Translations under genes and position numbers: made by a program
Assembly (NCBI RefSeq): GCF_964340395.1
Contig: NC_135561.1
Location: 18,282,240-18,346,239 of the forward strand
Origin: Glandiceps talaboti
Taxonomy: Eukaryota; Hemichordata; Enteropneusta; Spengelidae
Reading direction: 5' to 3'
DNA length: 64,000 nt
The notes under the pieces: model-generated
Database searches by the model: none
Told to the model about the DNA's origin: nothing
What the model saw: only the letters and a program-made list of their open reading frames with translations
Part shown: positions 13,201 through 28,200 of the stretch, piece by piece
Layout of the letters: each line of letters opens with the position of its first letter
Numbering within the stretch: position 1 is the stretch's first letter

Positions 13201-16200
13201 GGTGAAACAAGACAGGAATAATATGTAAATATCTGTTTTGTGTTAATTTATGTTTTGAAATGAAACTCTGACACTACTGTGATAAGTTAACACTGATGGA
13301 ACATGACTGCAAATGTATAAATATCTGTTGTCCCCCCAATATCCATCAAAATGTTTGAAATTTCTTTTATTACAAATCTAAATATTATCAGATTAATTCA
13401 TGTTACAAATCTAAATATTATCAGATTAATTCATGTTACAAATCTAAATATTATCAGATTAATTCATGTTACAAATCTAAATATTATCAGATTAATTCAT
13501 GTTACAAATCTAAATATTATCAGATTAATTCATGTTACAAATCTAAATATTATCAGATTAATTCATGTTACAAATCTATAATATTATCAGATTAATTCAA
13601 GTTACAAATTTAAATATTATCAGATTAATTCATGTTACAAATCTAAATATTATCAGATTAATTCATGTTACAAATCTAAATATTATCAGATTAATTCATG
13701 TTACAAATCTAAATATTATCAGATTAATTCATGTTACAAATCTAAATATTATCAGATTAATTCATGTTACAAATCTAAATATTATCAGATTAATTCATGT
13801 TACAAATCTAAATATTATCAGATTAATTCATGTTACAAATCTAAATATTATCAGATTAATTCATGTTACAAATCTAAATATTATCAGATTAATTCATGTT
13901 ACAAATCTAAATATTATCAGATTAATTCATGTTACAAATCTAAATATTATCAGATTAATTCATGTTACAAATCTAAATATTATCAGATTAATTCATGTTA
14001 CAAATCTAAATATTATCAGATTAATTCATGTTACAAATCTAAATATTATCAGATTAATTCATGTTACAAATCTAAATATTATCAGATTAATTCATGTTAC
14101 AAATCTAAATATTATCAGATTAATTCATGTTACAAATCTATAATATTATCAGATTAATTCAAATTACAAATTTAAATATTATCAGATTAATTCATGTTAC
14201 AAATCTAAATATTATCAGATTAATTCATGTTACAAATCTAAATATCAGATTAATTCATGTTACAAATCTAAATATTATCAGATTAATTCATGTTACAAAT
14301 CTAAATATTATCAGATTAATTCATGTTACAAATCTAAATATTATCAGATTAATTCATGTTACAAATCTAAATATTATCAGATTAATTCATGTTACAAATC
14401 TAAATATTATCAGATTAATTCATGTTACAAATCTAAATATTATCAGATTAATTCATGTTCTACTCACATCTCTTTCTTCTTTGATTGATTTTTGTTTTTT
14501 TCTTTCTGCGTCTATTTCACCTTGTTTTACTAAATACTCCCTGTAAACAACAACACAAATAAAATCAATGATTATTATCACATATGTACCAGAGATTACT
14601 TGCACCTGTACACACGCATACTACTGGTATTTTCACTGCAGTGCAATACTGAAAACATTATTGCATACCTGCATGCAAATGTATGTAAATGAGGACGAGT
14701 GTCATTCTCCGTGAAAGTGTGTGATTTCATTTTTACAGAATTTACTGTTTAGGTGAAACATATGTAGTAATGTCAGAGCCCCATGCCGAGTGAGTGCCAG
14801 TGTGGGTACTCAGGGTTTTTTGCACTTGTGCTTGTAGTGTTTTCTGCTGCACTTTCACTCACTACGCTCATGAAACTATGACTGTAGAGAAAACTGTAAG
14901 CACTTGTGCAAATACCCCGAGTATGCCATACTTGTACTCGCACATCATGAGGTTCTATCATGTTATTGCCGGGTCAACTTTATGAGGTCACAACCTTGAC
15001 ATTGAACTGGTCGGACCTGTGACAAACTTCTCCCTTTGTTCTCCAATTGCTTCACCAAAAGAGACAATGCTACTGAAATTTTGAGGAAGCTACATTGGGG
15101 ACCCTTAGAAATTCATTTAAAGTGATCCAGACCAACCATGGAATATAAATAAGTACTTAATAGAAAAGTTGACCATCAACCACCACACTGTATGTACAAC
15201 TCATTCACGTACCATCCACACCAGCCAAAAGTTAAACAAATACATACAAATACTCGTTTTACCAATGCACTGTAAATGACTGGAACAATCTCACAAATAA
15301 CATTGTCTGCGCTCCATCCATTGGAATATTCATTTAGAAGAAGTGTCAAAACAAATAAAGTCTTCACCTTTACTAGTGCTGCCTACATGTGCTATGTACA
15401 GTCTGTAACTTGGTGTGATAGTGAATAAACAGATAATTATCTGTACCTCTGTATCAGTGCAGTGGAATTGTTGCCAGTTCACAGAAGAAAAAATGTTGAA
15501 TTTCTTCATCAACCATTGGCAAAACATAACATCATTATCTCACTCCACTAGACAACACATGACATCATGAATTCATCTCATAATACTTAACTACATACCT
15601 TAAACATTTCTTGGATCTTTTTAAACTATCAATTTCAGCAACCATTCTTTTTTCTTCAGCCATGCGGAAATTCTGTACTCGTAACTGATATTCAAATTTC
15701 CTGATGGCGTCATTTATTTTGACTTCTGTCTTGTATCGTAAACCAGCCTGCATCTTTTTAACAACATCAACCTGTAGATGGAAAATTAAAAAAAATAAGA
15801 AATTGTGAGAAGACACCACAAATCCTAGACAGTTACTTTAAATTGTTCATCCTAGTTTCATAAAGGATGATCGCACAAATTCAATGTCACACATGCTCAA
15901 TAAACGAATCTGCTCCCCCTTCCCCCTAACAAAATGTTCATAAGTGCGAAATTACATGTTTATATATGATGTAAACCATGATGGGAATTGTAGCAGTTAC
16001 ACCACTATGATCAATGCAATGTAAAAACATGATAGCAAACGTCCTAAAATACTACCAGAAACCCAGCACTGTATATCACATTATAAGTACATTTTAATCA
16101 ACTTATCAACATCCCTGTAGTAAATACAGAACCTGTTAGCATTGAAGGCGTGAAAGTTTTTGAATGGTTAGAAGTATGAAAATGAAATTTAGCAAACTGC

Positions 16201-19200
16201 TTTGATGCCAGACCCCCTAGCTCCCTCCTAAACGAACGGGATGAGCTTGTGTAACATTGTGAGATCGTCCCTAAAGGGCCTTGGAAAGTATAGACAGTTC
16301 ACAGCGCTAACTGGAGACCACACAATGAACATCTACAGTCTAATAGTGGTTTTGATATAATTATCATATGAAACAATTGGTTTTGGGTGACATTTTCATT
16401 CTATGGAGAAAATGTTCAGAAATTATAAGAGAGTTTTAGTGCCATTGTTACTTTGTTCAGGGGAACATTGGACAGGTTGAAGTGTTGACCTTAGTTGACC
16501 TTTGAGTGGTCACAATGATCAACAATACAGAATTTATCATTCGACAATTTGAGTCCAGTCCATGACAATGACGAAGAAATCAATAGACTCTAGTTAGGTC
16601 ATGCAAATTACATTATATCATTCAAATTACAAATGTTTTATATTTTTATAAAAATAGCTGGATTTGGAATTTAATTTTTTCTACATCTTTATATTTTTGG
16701 GTCATAAATAAATCACATCTGCTCTATTTTTTGTGTTATTGTATCAAATTTCTGATTTTGAGTACATTTTTGAGACATTTTTCTCAAACTTTATAAAAAA
16801 GTTTCCAGTCAGGGGAAAAATTAGGTATGTATTATTATGAGAAGCACAAATTTTGTTTTGTTTGGCCCATCAAAAGAAACTTGGACTAGCACAGCGCCCT
16901 CTACAGTCCACAAATTGTATATGATTACCTTCACAACAGTGACCTCACTGATGACCCCAACAAGTAGTCACCTGACATATCAATAGATTGACCTGGGTCA
17001 TACACAATGAAAAAGCTGACGGGCTCATTATAATAATTTATGACTGACAATGCTTGTAATCCAACAATTCAGAAGTTGATCATTATCTATCAGTGTAGAG
17101 ACAAACTTTTGATGGCATGTTTTATTTCTGCAAAAAATTAAAACACTGGATATCAATTTCCACAAGACTCTTAATATATTAGTCAGTATTTCAACAATGT
17201 CTCAAAAAGTTGAAAATTTGAATGCTTTACCATCCGTTTATTTCAAATTATTTTTTCATGATTTTTTTTTTCCTTTTGAACCTTTCTTCACGCCTTCAAA
17301 ATACCGTACATCCCTGCATAATCAGTACTAAATTGTCAGACTCATTTTTACAAAGGATGAATTTCATTTTCTTTGAAAGGTCCCCTTGATCAAATTTTAC
17401 AACAGTACCACACATCACTAGTCACTAGTTAATTCAACATCAAAGTCAAATAATCTTGACGTCACGTTTCGTAAGTAGAAATGGCAATTTTTCAATAAAA
17501 AATTAGACAAAGTTGTTTATAAATTTTTAACTAAAGGACCACCTTTGTTATTGTGATGCTAAAAAATTACAAGATTTACTCTTTTCAGTTTTTCTTTTTT
17601 AAAATAAATAGCTTTATTTTTCATATAAAAAGTTTTGCTATGAGAGGTGTGTTTGAAGGTTTGAAAAACATACACAATTAAGACTGGGAGGTATTAATCA
17701 TTTTAAGTTTACGCCCTATATTCTATTCCATCCTTATTCCACCATGAGATTTAATGGCGTTTATCAATTTGTTTGGCAAAAAATATGGCAATTCCACAAA
17801 CTAGGAAATGTTATGTCAGTGTTTGTTAGAATTTTAGAATAAGATGACCATGATACAAATAAATATTGCATTTGTTCAAATGACAATGGGGCCTTGAAAA
17901 GGACATTTTTCTGAGCAGCTGTATGAAAATGAGAAGAATTATGCACAAAACAAGTTAGAACATGAAGTCTCCATCAAGTCCTCTACACACACACTATCAG
18001 TACTAGTACCATTCACTACATCTAGAACTGAGGAGACTCCCATCTGTCTACACATCATACCTAAAAATAAATCTGACTCATCCTAGCCTCACAATGATTT
18101 CATGTTGTCATGGTAACAAGCCATGGTAAACTACTGTCACTGTATATACTGCTTTGGCCAGGCACCAAGAAGGGTGTGGTTAGAGTCAAAAGACTGAAAG
18201 AGTAACACTAATGTGTAGAGTAGTTAACTTGATAATATAGTATAGACACACTGCCTGGCACGTGGACTGAACAATGTAGAAATGCCAGTGTAAACACTGC
18301 TGACACTATGTAAGGACTTTATAGTAGTAGTACTACTACTAGTAGACATATTAGTATTATTATTACAGTGGCTGGTGAGTGAATAACCGCTATTTATAAA
18401 CATATTATTAGGATTCATTCACAGCTTGTTTTCAAACATAACATGTTATTCAGTTTTATTTTTCTATGAAAATACAATTTAGTTATTAATTTACAGTTTT
18501 TTAAGAGATGACGTGTATGGCAACTCACACTTAAATTTCAGTTTCAACCTTTTAAGCATTTTTCCTTGACAATAATCACAAACTTCTTAATACACTAGTA
18601 AATATGGAAAAGTGACAATATAAAAATGCATTGGGTAATCTGGTACACAGCTTTGGCCTTGAATCTATACTGTTCTGTTGCCATGGAGCATTGAGTAGAC
18701 CAACAAGGAGTTTATTTTTACCACCAAAATTGTCAGTGCATTGCAACAGAATCATTGAAATGACAATAAAATTTGAGAAGAATGTGAAACCATTGAGAGT
18801 AATACGATATGACTCTAGTACTACAGTAGAGGCTTTAGTCCACCACTGCATTACCACTACTGTTCATTTGTAGAGCATCATGTACTACCACTTAATGTGT
18901 ACTTGTACAGCTACACTTTACCAATATAGTAGTCTAGATGCTAAACCTGGTATCAAATTATCTCTGTAAAGAGAGATCTTGAGATTAAATGCCATGAATA
19001 GCACTAGACTACCAGTATAGTTCCATTCATGATGCAGTGTACATGTATACATTAGCTTTTGACCTAGTGAATCTCCCACACACATGTCCACAGTCACCAT
19101 TTTCCCCTTCACAATCACAGTGTACACTTGTACAGCTTGAGGGGTATACTATCATTCTGTTCATAAATTCTCTTCAGTAACTACAACTCCCTCCAGAAAA

Positions 19201-22200
19201 TTTGAGCACATGACAGTGTATATATTACCTGTACATGTTGTAATCTTCATGTAGTCTGAAAGAGTCAGCTGTTGTTTACACTTTAATACAATAATAGCAG
19301 TGGTTACATAAGAGGACCAGTGACTGGACCATTCAGACTAGAACTTCAGTATATAACCAGACAACTTCCTTGTCTGGTGTAACTAACTTGTAACTACTTA
19401 CACCAAGAGTTAGAAACCCCCCTTCCTGAACCAACCCAGTTTATTCTCACATTGTAAGTTTAAAAAAATGCACTTGTAAGTTACATGGTTACCATGATAC
19501 GGTTTCCATGGTGATACTTTCAATGTCAACAGTAGTAGACTACTCTCCTCATTCCATTCCATTCTCATAGAGTTCTCACAGATGATACAATCACAATTTT
19601 GTTCCTCATTCAAAGTGCTTCCAGGATCAAGTTACAAAACTTGTAGGAACTTGTCCCAAGGCACTTCAATTGAGATAAACATTGGCTAGAAGTAAACTAC
19701 GTAGAAAGAAGCCATTGTAGTCTGTACTGTGTTTGTCAACTGTAGAAGTCTAACAATTTGATTATATTGATGGACATGGGAACTAAAATCCCACTTAGCA
19801 TGTTGACAAAAATGTAACAATGGTTTGTTGTGATCAAGATTAGCACAGTAAAAGTTGAACCACTCTCCACTGTCTGAAGATTGAACTCATTCCAACCTGG
19901 TAGATGTAATTTGTAAACAAACAACTGTACAATATCACCGTTGATAATAATGTCTTGATACAAGTTACCTCGGCTCCATTCTTGAGGGATTTTTACAAAA
20001 TCTCTGGTGCATAAATTTAATCATTTATGTATATTTAAGGGAAACCATGCAGGATTCCACTTTTTGGAGAAAGGTTTACAAATCTTTACACAAAGTTGAA
20101 AAAACATGGCAAGCACATTCTAAGTACTGGAAAACACATTGGGGAATGATAGAACAAAAAGGTGCAAGTTTAGTAGACCATGTTATGTTATTGATACTTT
20201 ACTACACGACGTAACATGACCTTTCATTTCATTGAATGCTAGGATAACAGAGCAAATATTCTTGAGACATTATGGGACAGAATCGATGTTTTAAAACATT
20301 TCTCTTTTTTAAAGTTAATACTTGTATTCTTTCCTCATACTTTGGTAAATGTAACTTATCTACACACTAAGGACATTATCCTTGGACAAAGAATAGAAAG
20401 GTGATAATAAAGTGAAGAGAATCAGCTGGATATGTTCTCACAAGACATGTCATGGTAGAACAATACATAACAATAGGTAACTGGACTATTGTTAGGATCC
20501 CACACTATATTAGGATATGGGACTATTGTTAGGATCTCATGGTACAGGTACAACACAATAGTCAAGACAACACAATACAACATAACAGTCACACTTCACA
20601 CTTCACACACAACTTTCAATTTCACTTTCAAAACATGATATCTGTGGTAATTTTGAGAACTGTAAAAATTGTTTTAATTTTTGGATCTTGATTCAATCTC
20701 AGGTTTTTGCATTTTAGTAGAATCTGTATCAGTGGACCAGCAGTAAGGATTAGACAGCATTATTCTGTTATTCACAACCAACTTTTTCTATATTCGTGAT
20801 TACACCAGATAACTACATACTCAAATTTCAGAACTAATGTAACAGCTGCCTTGAACCATTGGTCAAATACACATATTACTTTGAGTAGGAGAACAACATT
20901 AGTAAAAACCATCCAACAATAAAAATACCGCCAATGGCGTTGTAGCACAACTGTAGTTTTTAAAAATGTTTATCCATATGCTAGTCTATGCTAACAATAG
21001 GTGTTTATTTGCTGAATAACTATCCAGATGCCTATCCAACCATGTTGCTATCTTTACGATAAATGCTATCATTTGGCTGTTGCTATGGGCGTGGTCATGT
21101 TGTTAGATATATTTGCATACATTTGTGTATGTTTTTGTTCACTCAGGGGTTTCATTATAAGCCGGACGCCGGAGAAAATACCCGCCTACTCTTGTCATTT
21201 CTCCGGCTACATTTTTCGAGATGATGACAGAAATGACGTGAAATTTAATCAAAGACTGCTTTGTAATGTAATGGTCATAAAAGAATGATTTTCAGACTAC
21301 AAAACTGCTATAAACTCTTCGTAAGAAATACATCGTGTGACAAAAGATTATGACCTTTGACTTAGTTTGATACCGCTGTCCAAGAACATGCAATGACAAT
21401 GGCTTGGTGAAATAAACAAAATACATGTAGCTTAGATGTGATCAAACGTCAAACGCAACACTCTATTGATTTCATGACTGTTTCATTGTCTTTTCCATGT
21501 CACACAGTTGCGATCAAAATGATACAAAACTTAGGAAAATATACGGAATAAAATCATTCTCCCACCACTAATCGCGAATATAATAGTATTTTACAACTAT
21601 TCATTCAATACTATGATACCTCAATTTAGTGGAAGGATGAAAATTTACGTCGTTTATCGAAGCCCTTAGCTGAGGAGACAAATCCTAGACATAATCAGAA
21701 TGACTTCCTGTGTTTATAGATAGTAACAGATAAGATTTGAGGGACTGACTTGGCGCATACCATTTCTCTCTAGGGTTGGATCATAGCATGTTATTTTTTA
21801 ATCTAAGGGAAACTGAAATGGATGGTGACCTTGTGTATTTTTTATCGTATGACGTTTTATCGTTTACAAAGTAAATAATAATAAATAGCATAAATGCTCA
21901 GATTTGAGAGCATTTGTGTTATAAGTTTGACAACCAACCCACACACCCAAAATGGAATGAGCCACTAATCATTACGTGTAAACTCTACACTTCACCCTGT
22001 TGGTGATTCAGTGAAATAAACTACAACATGGAAAGTACGTAATTATGGTGTGTGACTAGCGATTTAGTTAGTGTTTTGAAGTTTATTTTTGTCAATCTCT
22101 CAGTCGTCCTGTATATATGTTTGAGGCCAGTAACTGTTTGGTGTGTGTGTGTTTGTGGGAGGGGGGGGGGGGGGTTTGTACATGTACATGTGTGTCTGTG

Positions 22201-25200
22201 ACTGAACTTGATGAATGGATGTAAAACATGTGTGTATTTATTATGTAAGTGTTTATGCCAAAATTGGTGCCAGTTTGAGGTTTCCAAGTCGACATTGCAA
22301 AATGAGAGGTTGGTACACACAATAATCATTTATATGATATTTACTTACTATGATAATAGTATATTATATGTAGTATTTTAGGACAGGTCAAATGTTTGCA
22401 TAATATGAATGTCACTAATTTCATGAAAAAACTGGAACGTTTATTACTTAATGTTTTGTTTATGCATAAATTATTAAATGCTGAAAAAAAAATGACTTCC
22501 AAATCTTCCCTGTTGACTACCAGTTTTAAAAAGTGGTAGTCAAAGTGACTACCAACTAAAAAAGTTAATTTTGAACCAGAGGTCTTTGCTTGATACAGGC
22601 TTCATTAAACTATCAAAGGGCCAATATAAAGGTAATGTGTTCATGTTTATCATAATTATTACCATAGCTATGAGTTGTAATGTACATACATGTACATGTA
22701 CTCTAAAATCCACCATTTTGAACATGAACTGAGTGAAGGCATAAGTCGAAACGATTACTAACTTAGTGGGCTCGCCAAGTTCATGGAATTACACCGACAG
22801 TTTTAAGAATTTTCAAAACCTACCAATAAATCACATAACACAAATTTTCTTCAGAGGAAACCTGACGTGTTATTTTTTCTAAATTGAATATTTAACCAGT
22901 AAATGACAATGTATAATTAATGGTGTCTGTACTTCTGAAAGATGCTCTAAATGGCCTCTGAAAGGTTTCTGTTTTTCAAAAAAATTTCACCATGGGAGGG
23001 GGGACACCCCCCTCCCAAACCCACCCCCCGCGCCTGCATAGCAGGCGAGGTGCACGCTCCGCGTGCACTTCTCCGCCTACTATTATCATTTCTCCCCCTA
23101 CTTTAAAACTTAATGAAACCCCTGTCACTTGTGTATGAATTCCTGATATTGTCTTTGCAATATACGTGATCATTTGGCTGTTGCTATGGGCGTGGTCTTG
23201 TTGCTAGGAAAATTTACATACATTTTTTGAATGTTTATTCAATTGTCTATTAAACCCTGTTGTTATCTTTGTGAAATACACCACCGTTTGGCTGTTGCTA
23301 TGGGCGTGGTCATGGTTACTAGGGTATTTGCATACATTTTTTGAATGTTTATTCATCTGTCTTTCTATTCCTGTTGTTATCTTTGCAATATACGTGATTA
23401 TTTGGCTGTTGTTATGGGCGTGGTCTTGTTGCTATGCAAATTTACATACATTTTTTGGATGTTTATTCAATTATCTATTAAACCCTATTGTTATCTTTGT
23501 GAAATACACCACCGTTTGGCTGTTGCTATGGGCGTGGTCATGGTTGCTAGGGTATTTGCATACATTTTTTGAATGTTTACTCACTTGCTTACCAGATGAT
23601 GTTGTTATTTGACCAAAATATACTGTCATTTGGTTGTTGCTAAAGGGTGTGGTCATGGTTGCTAGGGCCAATTTTGTCAAAATGTTTTTAAGAAAATCTG
23701 CAGAATAACAGTTTCAGAAACATCTTGCCAAGTTTCAGACTAATTGACCAAGTACTTTTTGAGATATAAGTTTTTGACCAAAAATGAACATTTTTACACC
23801 TAATTTGCATATCACTCATGGAATCATGGTATGCTTAATATTTCTTCGTCCATACATCCCTAGATACATTCCCATTAAATTTCAGCCCAATCTGCTCAGT
23901 AGTTTTAGAATTATAGATTTTTAACCAAAAAGACACATTTTTAGCCCTAATTTGCATATCACTGATGGAATCATCCCGTCATGAACAAATCTTACTTTAC
24001 ACCCCCTTAAGAATGTTCCCACCAAATTTCGCACCAATCTGCCCAGTAGTTTCTGAGTTTAAGTTTTTTGACCAAAAATCACATTTTTTGACCCAAATCA
24101 CACACCTGTGATGCGATCATTTTGATTTGAACAATTTCCCAACTAGACACCCAAAGTAATGGACCCACCAAATATCGTGGCAATCGGTTCAGCGGTTTTT
24201 GACTTTAAGTTGTTTACACACACACACACACACACACACATCCACACACACAGACAGACAGACGCCGGGCGATCCCTATAGCACTACTGAACAAGTTCAG
24301 TTGTGCTAAAAACATAAATACTGAGATCAACAAGACAGAAGTCATAGAATGATGTATATTTAAAGGCCTGGGATTCAATCCCAGGTTTTAGCATCAGTGT
24401 AATCTTAATCAGTGGAGTCACAAGGATTAGATAGTACTGTTCTGTAGATCTGTCAGATAACTGTTTTTCACGTGTACAGTTTAATCCTAATCTAGAATGG
24501 GCCTTGTAAGGAGACATTGGGATTATTGTTCAACATGCAGGGAGTATACTTCAAGGGATTATTCTATTGTTCAAAAACATCTTAACTGAATATCTCTACC
24601 TGCCTGATACATGCATTACTAATTCACAAAATACTTCCCTGTGTGAGTTGACTGTTAAAATATGCATGAAAGAGTTACAACTATTGGTGGTTTATTACCA
24701 CTAAATCATTTCGATATGAGCGCATGGTTATGATTCATGGTTATTTTGTTTACTGCAGACAATGAAATATTAGGAGTCAGCGTTCATTTTGTTACTTCCG
24801 GTTATATTTCCTATTAAATTGCAATGTAGTACATCACAGGATGTTTTATTGTTTATTTAAAAATTGTACCAGCATGTTACCTATCTGTCTATTTCACCCC
24901 AACACCTGTCTATTGCATCCTTTGTTGTAGCTGGCAGACAGCCAGCCAGGTTTCCTTTGTGAATTGTTGAGAGAAATTGACGTGTGGTGCACCAGATGGT
25001 TGGGAGAATAGTTGAAATGTGATGAAATCAGCATGAAATTAGGAATGAAATGAACGCCGATAATACTTTGCATGTTCTGACATGTACATCTACTTTCTAA
25101 ATGTTCCGATCAATTGTTTTTGTGTTTTTATTGAAAGTGAACATCTGTGCAGTTTTTATTCCATTCGGTGAACCGATAACATCTTTTTAAGTGCCCACCA

Positions 25201-28200
25201 ATATTTTGCAGGATTCCCTCTACAGAACTCTTTGCAATACTGTAGTCATGGAGAGTTTTTTGACACTGTATTTATTTTAGCGGAATATGCACAAACACCT
25301 TTTCCGCATAAATGACTCCTGCTAACATACTTGATGAGTTTTCATATTTCTATATTCAGTTGTTATAAAAGGTGTCAACAACAGTTATACTGAATACACC
25401 GACCAGATTAAGTTCTTTATAAGTAGTATCAACTTCCATCTTGCAATGTCTATCAAATTAAAGTGTTCACACCATGGCACATTAATTTCTTGACAAAATC
25501 CTAGGAGTGACTGACTAACCTGCTAATATCTATTCACCTTGTACCATTTTACTAATTCTTCTTTGTATAGTAACTATAGTTTTTAGTATACAAACAAGCG
25601 ACCTATCGGTCAGAATAGCTCCGCTGTTTTTATTTTATTTTTATTTTTTATTTTTTATTTTGGTGACATGTAGAAGTGGTTCAGTTCTTCAGCTCTTTAC
25701 TATGCAGTTTTGTTTTAGCGATGCAATAAAGTGGTTAGTGGTTTCATATGATGTCTCACTATAAAACACATTTTACACAGAAGTTGGTAATGTATTGTAC
25801 TTTTATACCATAGTCACCATTTTATAACAAAAATCTACAGTTATGAAAAATTGCACAAAATCTCAGAAAAAAATGACTGGGAAATGCACACACACACAAA
25901 AAAAAAAGAGGATTTTGAGGTTGGCTATAAATAATTCCAGTGTCTTACAGCTTTAACCCTGGAAAATTTTAATGATGAATGAAATAAACTAGGGATCTAA
26001 AATAATTTTGAGGCAATTTGAATTTCAATTTTCTAACAAATTTACCAAGTCAACAACATTCAACTTGTACTAGTTGTAGTAGATATATATATAGGGAAGA
26101 AATGTATTAATCGCCATCTTAGTTTCTGTACGGCGACAATCCCCAAGTACCCGAAAGAGAGTCATTCTCAGCCATTGACAGGGTTCGACACTGGAGTAAA
26201 AAAGTCACTATCCCACAGGACTAGTAAAATTGATAACGTAGTAGTCCTGCAAAAAATCTGGTGGTCCTATCTTTAAGTGCTTTCGCTTGTTCACTTAGGC
26301 TCTTCATTTCTCTTAGTTTTTGCTCAACTTCTAATTCACTTTTCCAAACCCCATATTTATTTCAAACCGTGTGTTGTAATTGAACTGTCTATTTCTTTGT
26401 AGTTGTTTGTGCATCATCAACTCATTACTGTAATTTTATTCTCTTTTTTATGTTTTGGAGCTTCTTCTCTTTTTTGTTGCTTTCTGTGAGTAGTTTGTCT
26501 TAATTGGGGGGGGGGGGGGAGTAATAAGATGTTATGTGGTCTTATTTCTAGCTCATAACATTTCTGGTACACATTGATCTAACTATTGCATTTTTAAAAG
26601 ACAAAAAATTACCTTCCCATGGAGCAAGTCTTTATAGTGTTGTCCTTAGTGCATATTAGAATGTATTTACAACATAAAAATAAATAAATTTGAAGGTTAC
26701 CAGCAGTTACAGCAAAATTTTGTTACTAATTACATGTACAAGTCACTTCGTCTATTTTCGTGTCTATGTACTTCCGGGTTGACATAAACGTTAAACGTTA
26801 TAGTACAGTCGACCCTATAATTACTAAGAAATGACAAAACCGTTCGCAAAATAAAGTTCAGGATTTAAATTTTTCAAACTGAATATCAATATCCACTACA
26901 CATTCAATAACTGGTTTCGCGTATTTAGAAATGTGCCCCAAAACATGAACACGGAACACGGAACACGGAATCGCGATTCGTACCGTGTCAGTGTTACTAA
27001 CTAAGTTAGCAGTTTCATTGTAGGCTGTAGGTTGTACCGGTAAAAAAACGATCATCACATCATGTAGGAAGTACAAAAACATAGAACACGTTGTTTTCTT
27101 GCTGAATAAACTCACTGAAATAACAACACGGTCAAATCGCGTCTTCGATTTTGACAGCCACCATTGTTATGATTGAGCTTCACTTACTTCCGTTGAACGT
27201 GGCCAGTACAGTGTAGAGGCCAGCCTTACCCTTATTATACACAAATCATCGTACAACTAATTTTATTGGCTATAATATTAGCTACATTTGAAAGGTCTCA
27301 CTTGATTGGCTCATCCTTCGCTATTCCCGTTTTCAAGAGACACCCCGCCAGAATAAAGTGCCACGTAGTACAGCAATGGCGCGAGATCGCCTGTTGGGCG
27401 ACTTTCCCACCGGGTGTGCTTTTCGAAAACTACACAACACATGCTTTTATGACACGGAATCATAGAAAATCTACCCCGTTTCCAAACTAATCGTAATTTT
27501 ATCGCGAATAGACAACCGGAGTTGGTCAAAATAGCAAATTAAAAATCAAATGACCGTGAATTCATCATATAGCCGGTGGTTGAAGTGATCTTTTTTTAAA
27601 TTTCTTTTCATCACAAAAACAAAATCTGTGTGATCAAAAGTGTTGTAAACTAAACCAGAAAGAATTATCGGACTGGCTAAACTTCCCGCTGAACTGGAGT
27701 AAGGTCCAAGCCTCGATAGTACGTGAGCAAATCGTCTCAAACTAGCGATACAACTTTCAAAATATAACTTGACATGTCTTCATTTGTTAGAGTTATACAA
27801 TTCAAGACGGGTTTTCACTCGAAAGAAACAATTCTGTGAATAATGACATTCTGAACGCAGCGATTTCTCGGACGATGTTAACACTGTAACGTACGGCTGG
27901 CAACGACTTGCTTCCGGGTTAGTCCCTCGTACATCCGGGTACTTGAGATTGTCGCAATTTTGACGCTGTAATTTTGCCACCAATATTGATCGTACAAAAA
28001 CAAAACTCCATAAATGAACCACAAAGTACTTTCCCTTTCAAAATGTGGTAATTTTAGAAAGAGTATTATCGTTTTTATTGACGACTGACTCTGTCAAAAA
28101 TCGTCCCATACACTTCAGTTCACAGGCATTCAAACTTGATCATGAGGGAGGTGCATATACTGGAATGAACCATTCTGTAGGAGGGGTGGATGGAGAATTG

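Noticed and set aside
13370-14458. CRISPR-like array
   Set aside because: Units are directly adjacent without unique spacers, and the genome is an animal's.
13351-14546. Long plus-strand frames encoding an 11-residue repeat protein
   Set aside because: The frames follow a 33-bp DNA minisatellite inside an intron of the minus-strand gene. Periodicity divisible by 3 keeps them open. No start context or non-repeat domain.
23271-23612. 113-residue Trp/Leu-rich membrane-like protein
   Set aside because: Translation of the 114-bp tandem repeat. No independent coding evidence.
27266-27490. 74-codon plus-strand frame as a gene
   Set aside because: Lies in the block substituted into repeat A. No domain recognised, and overlapping frames on the other strand are equally long.
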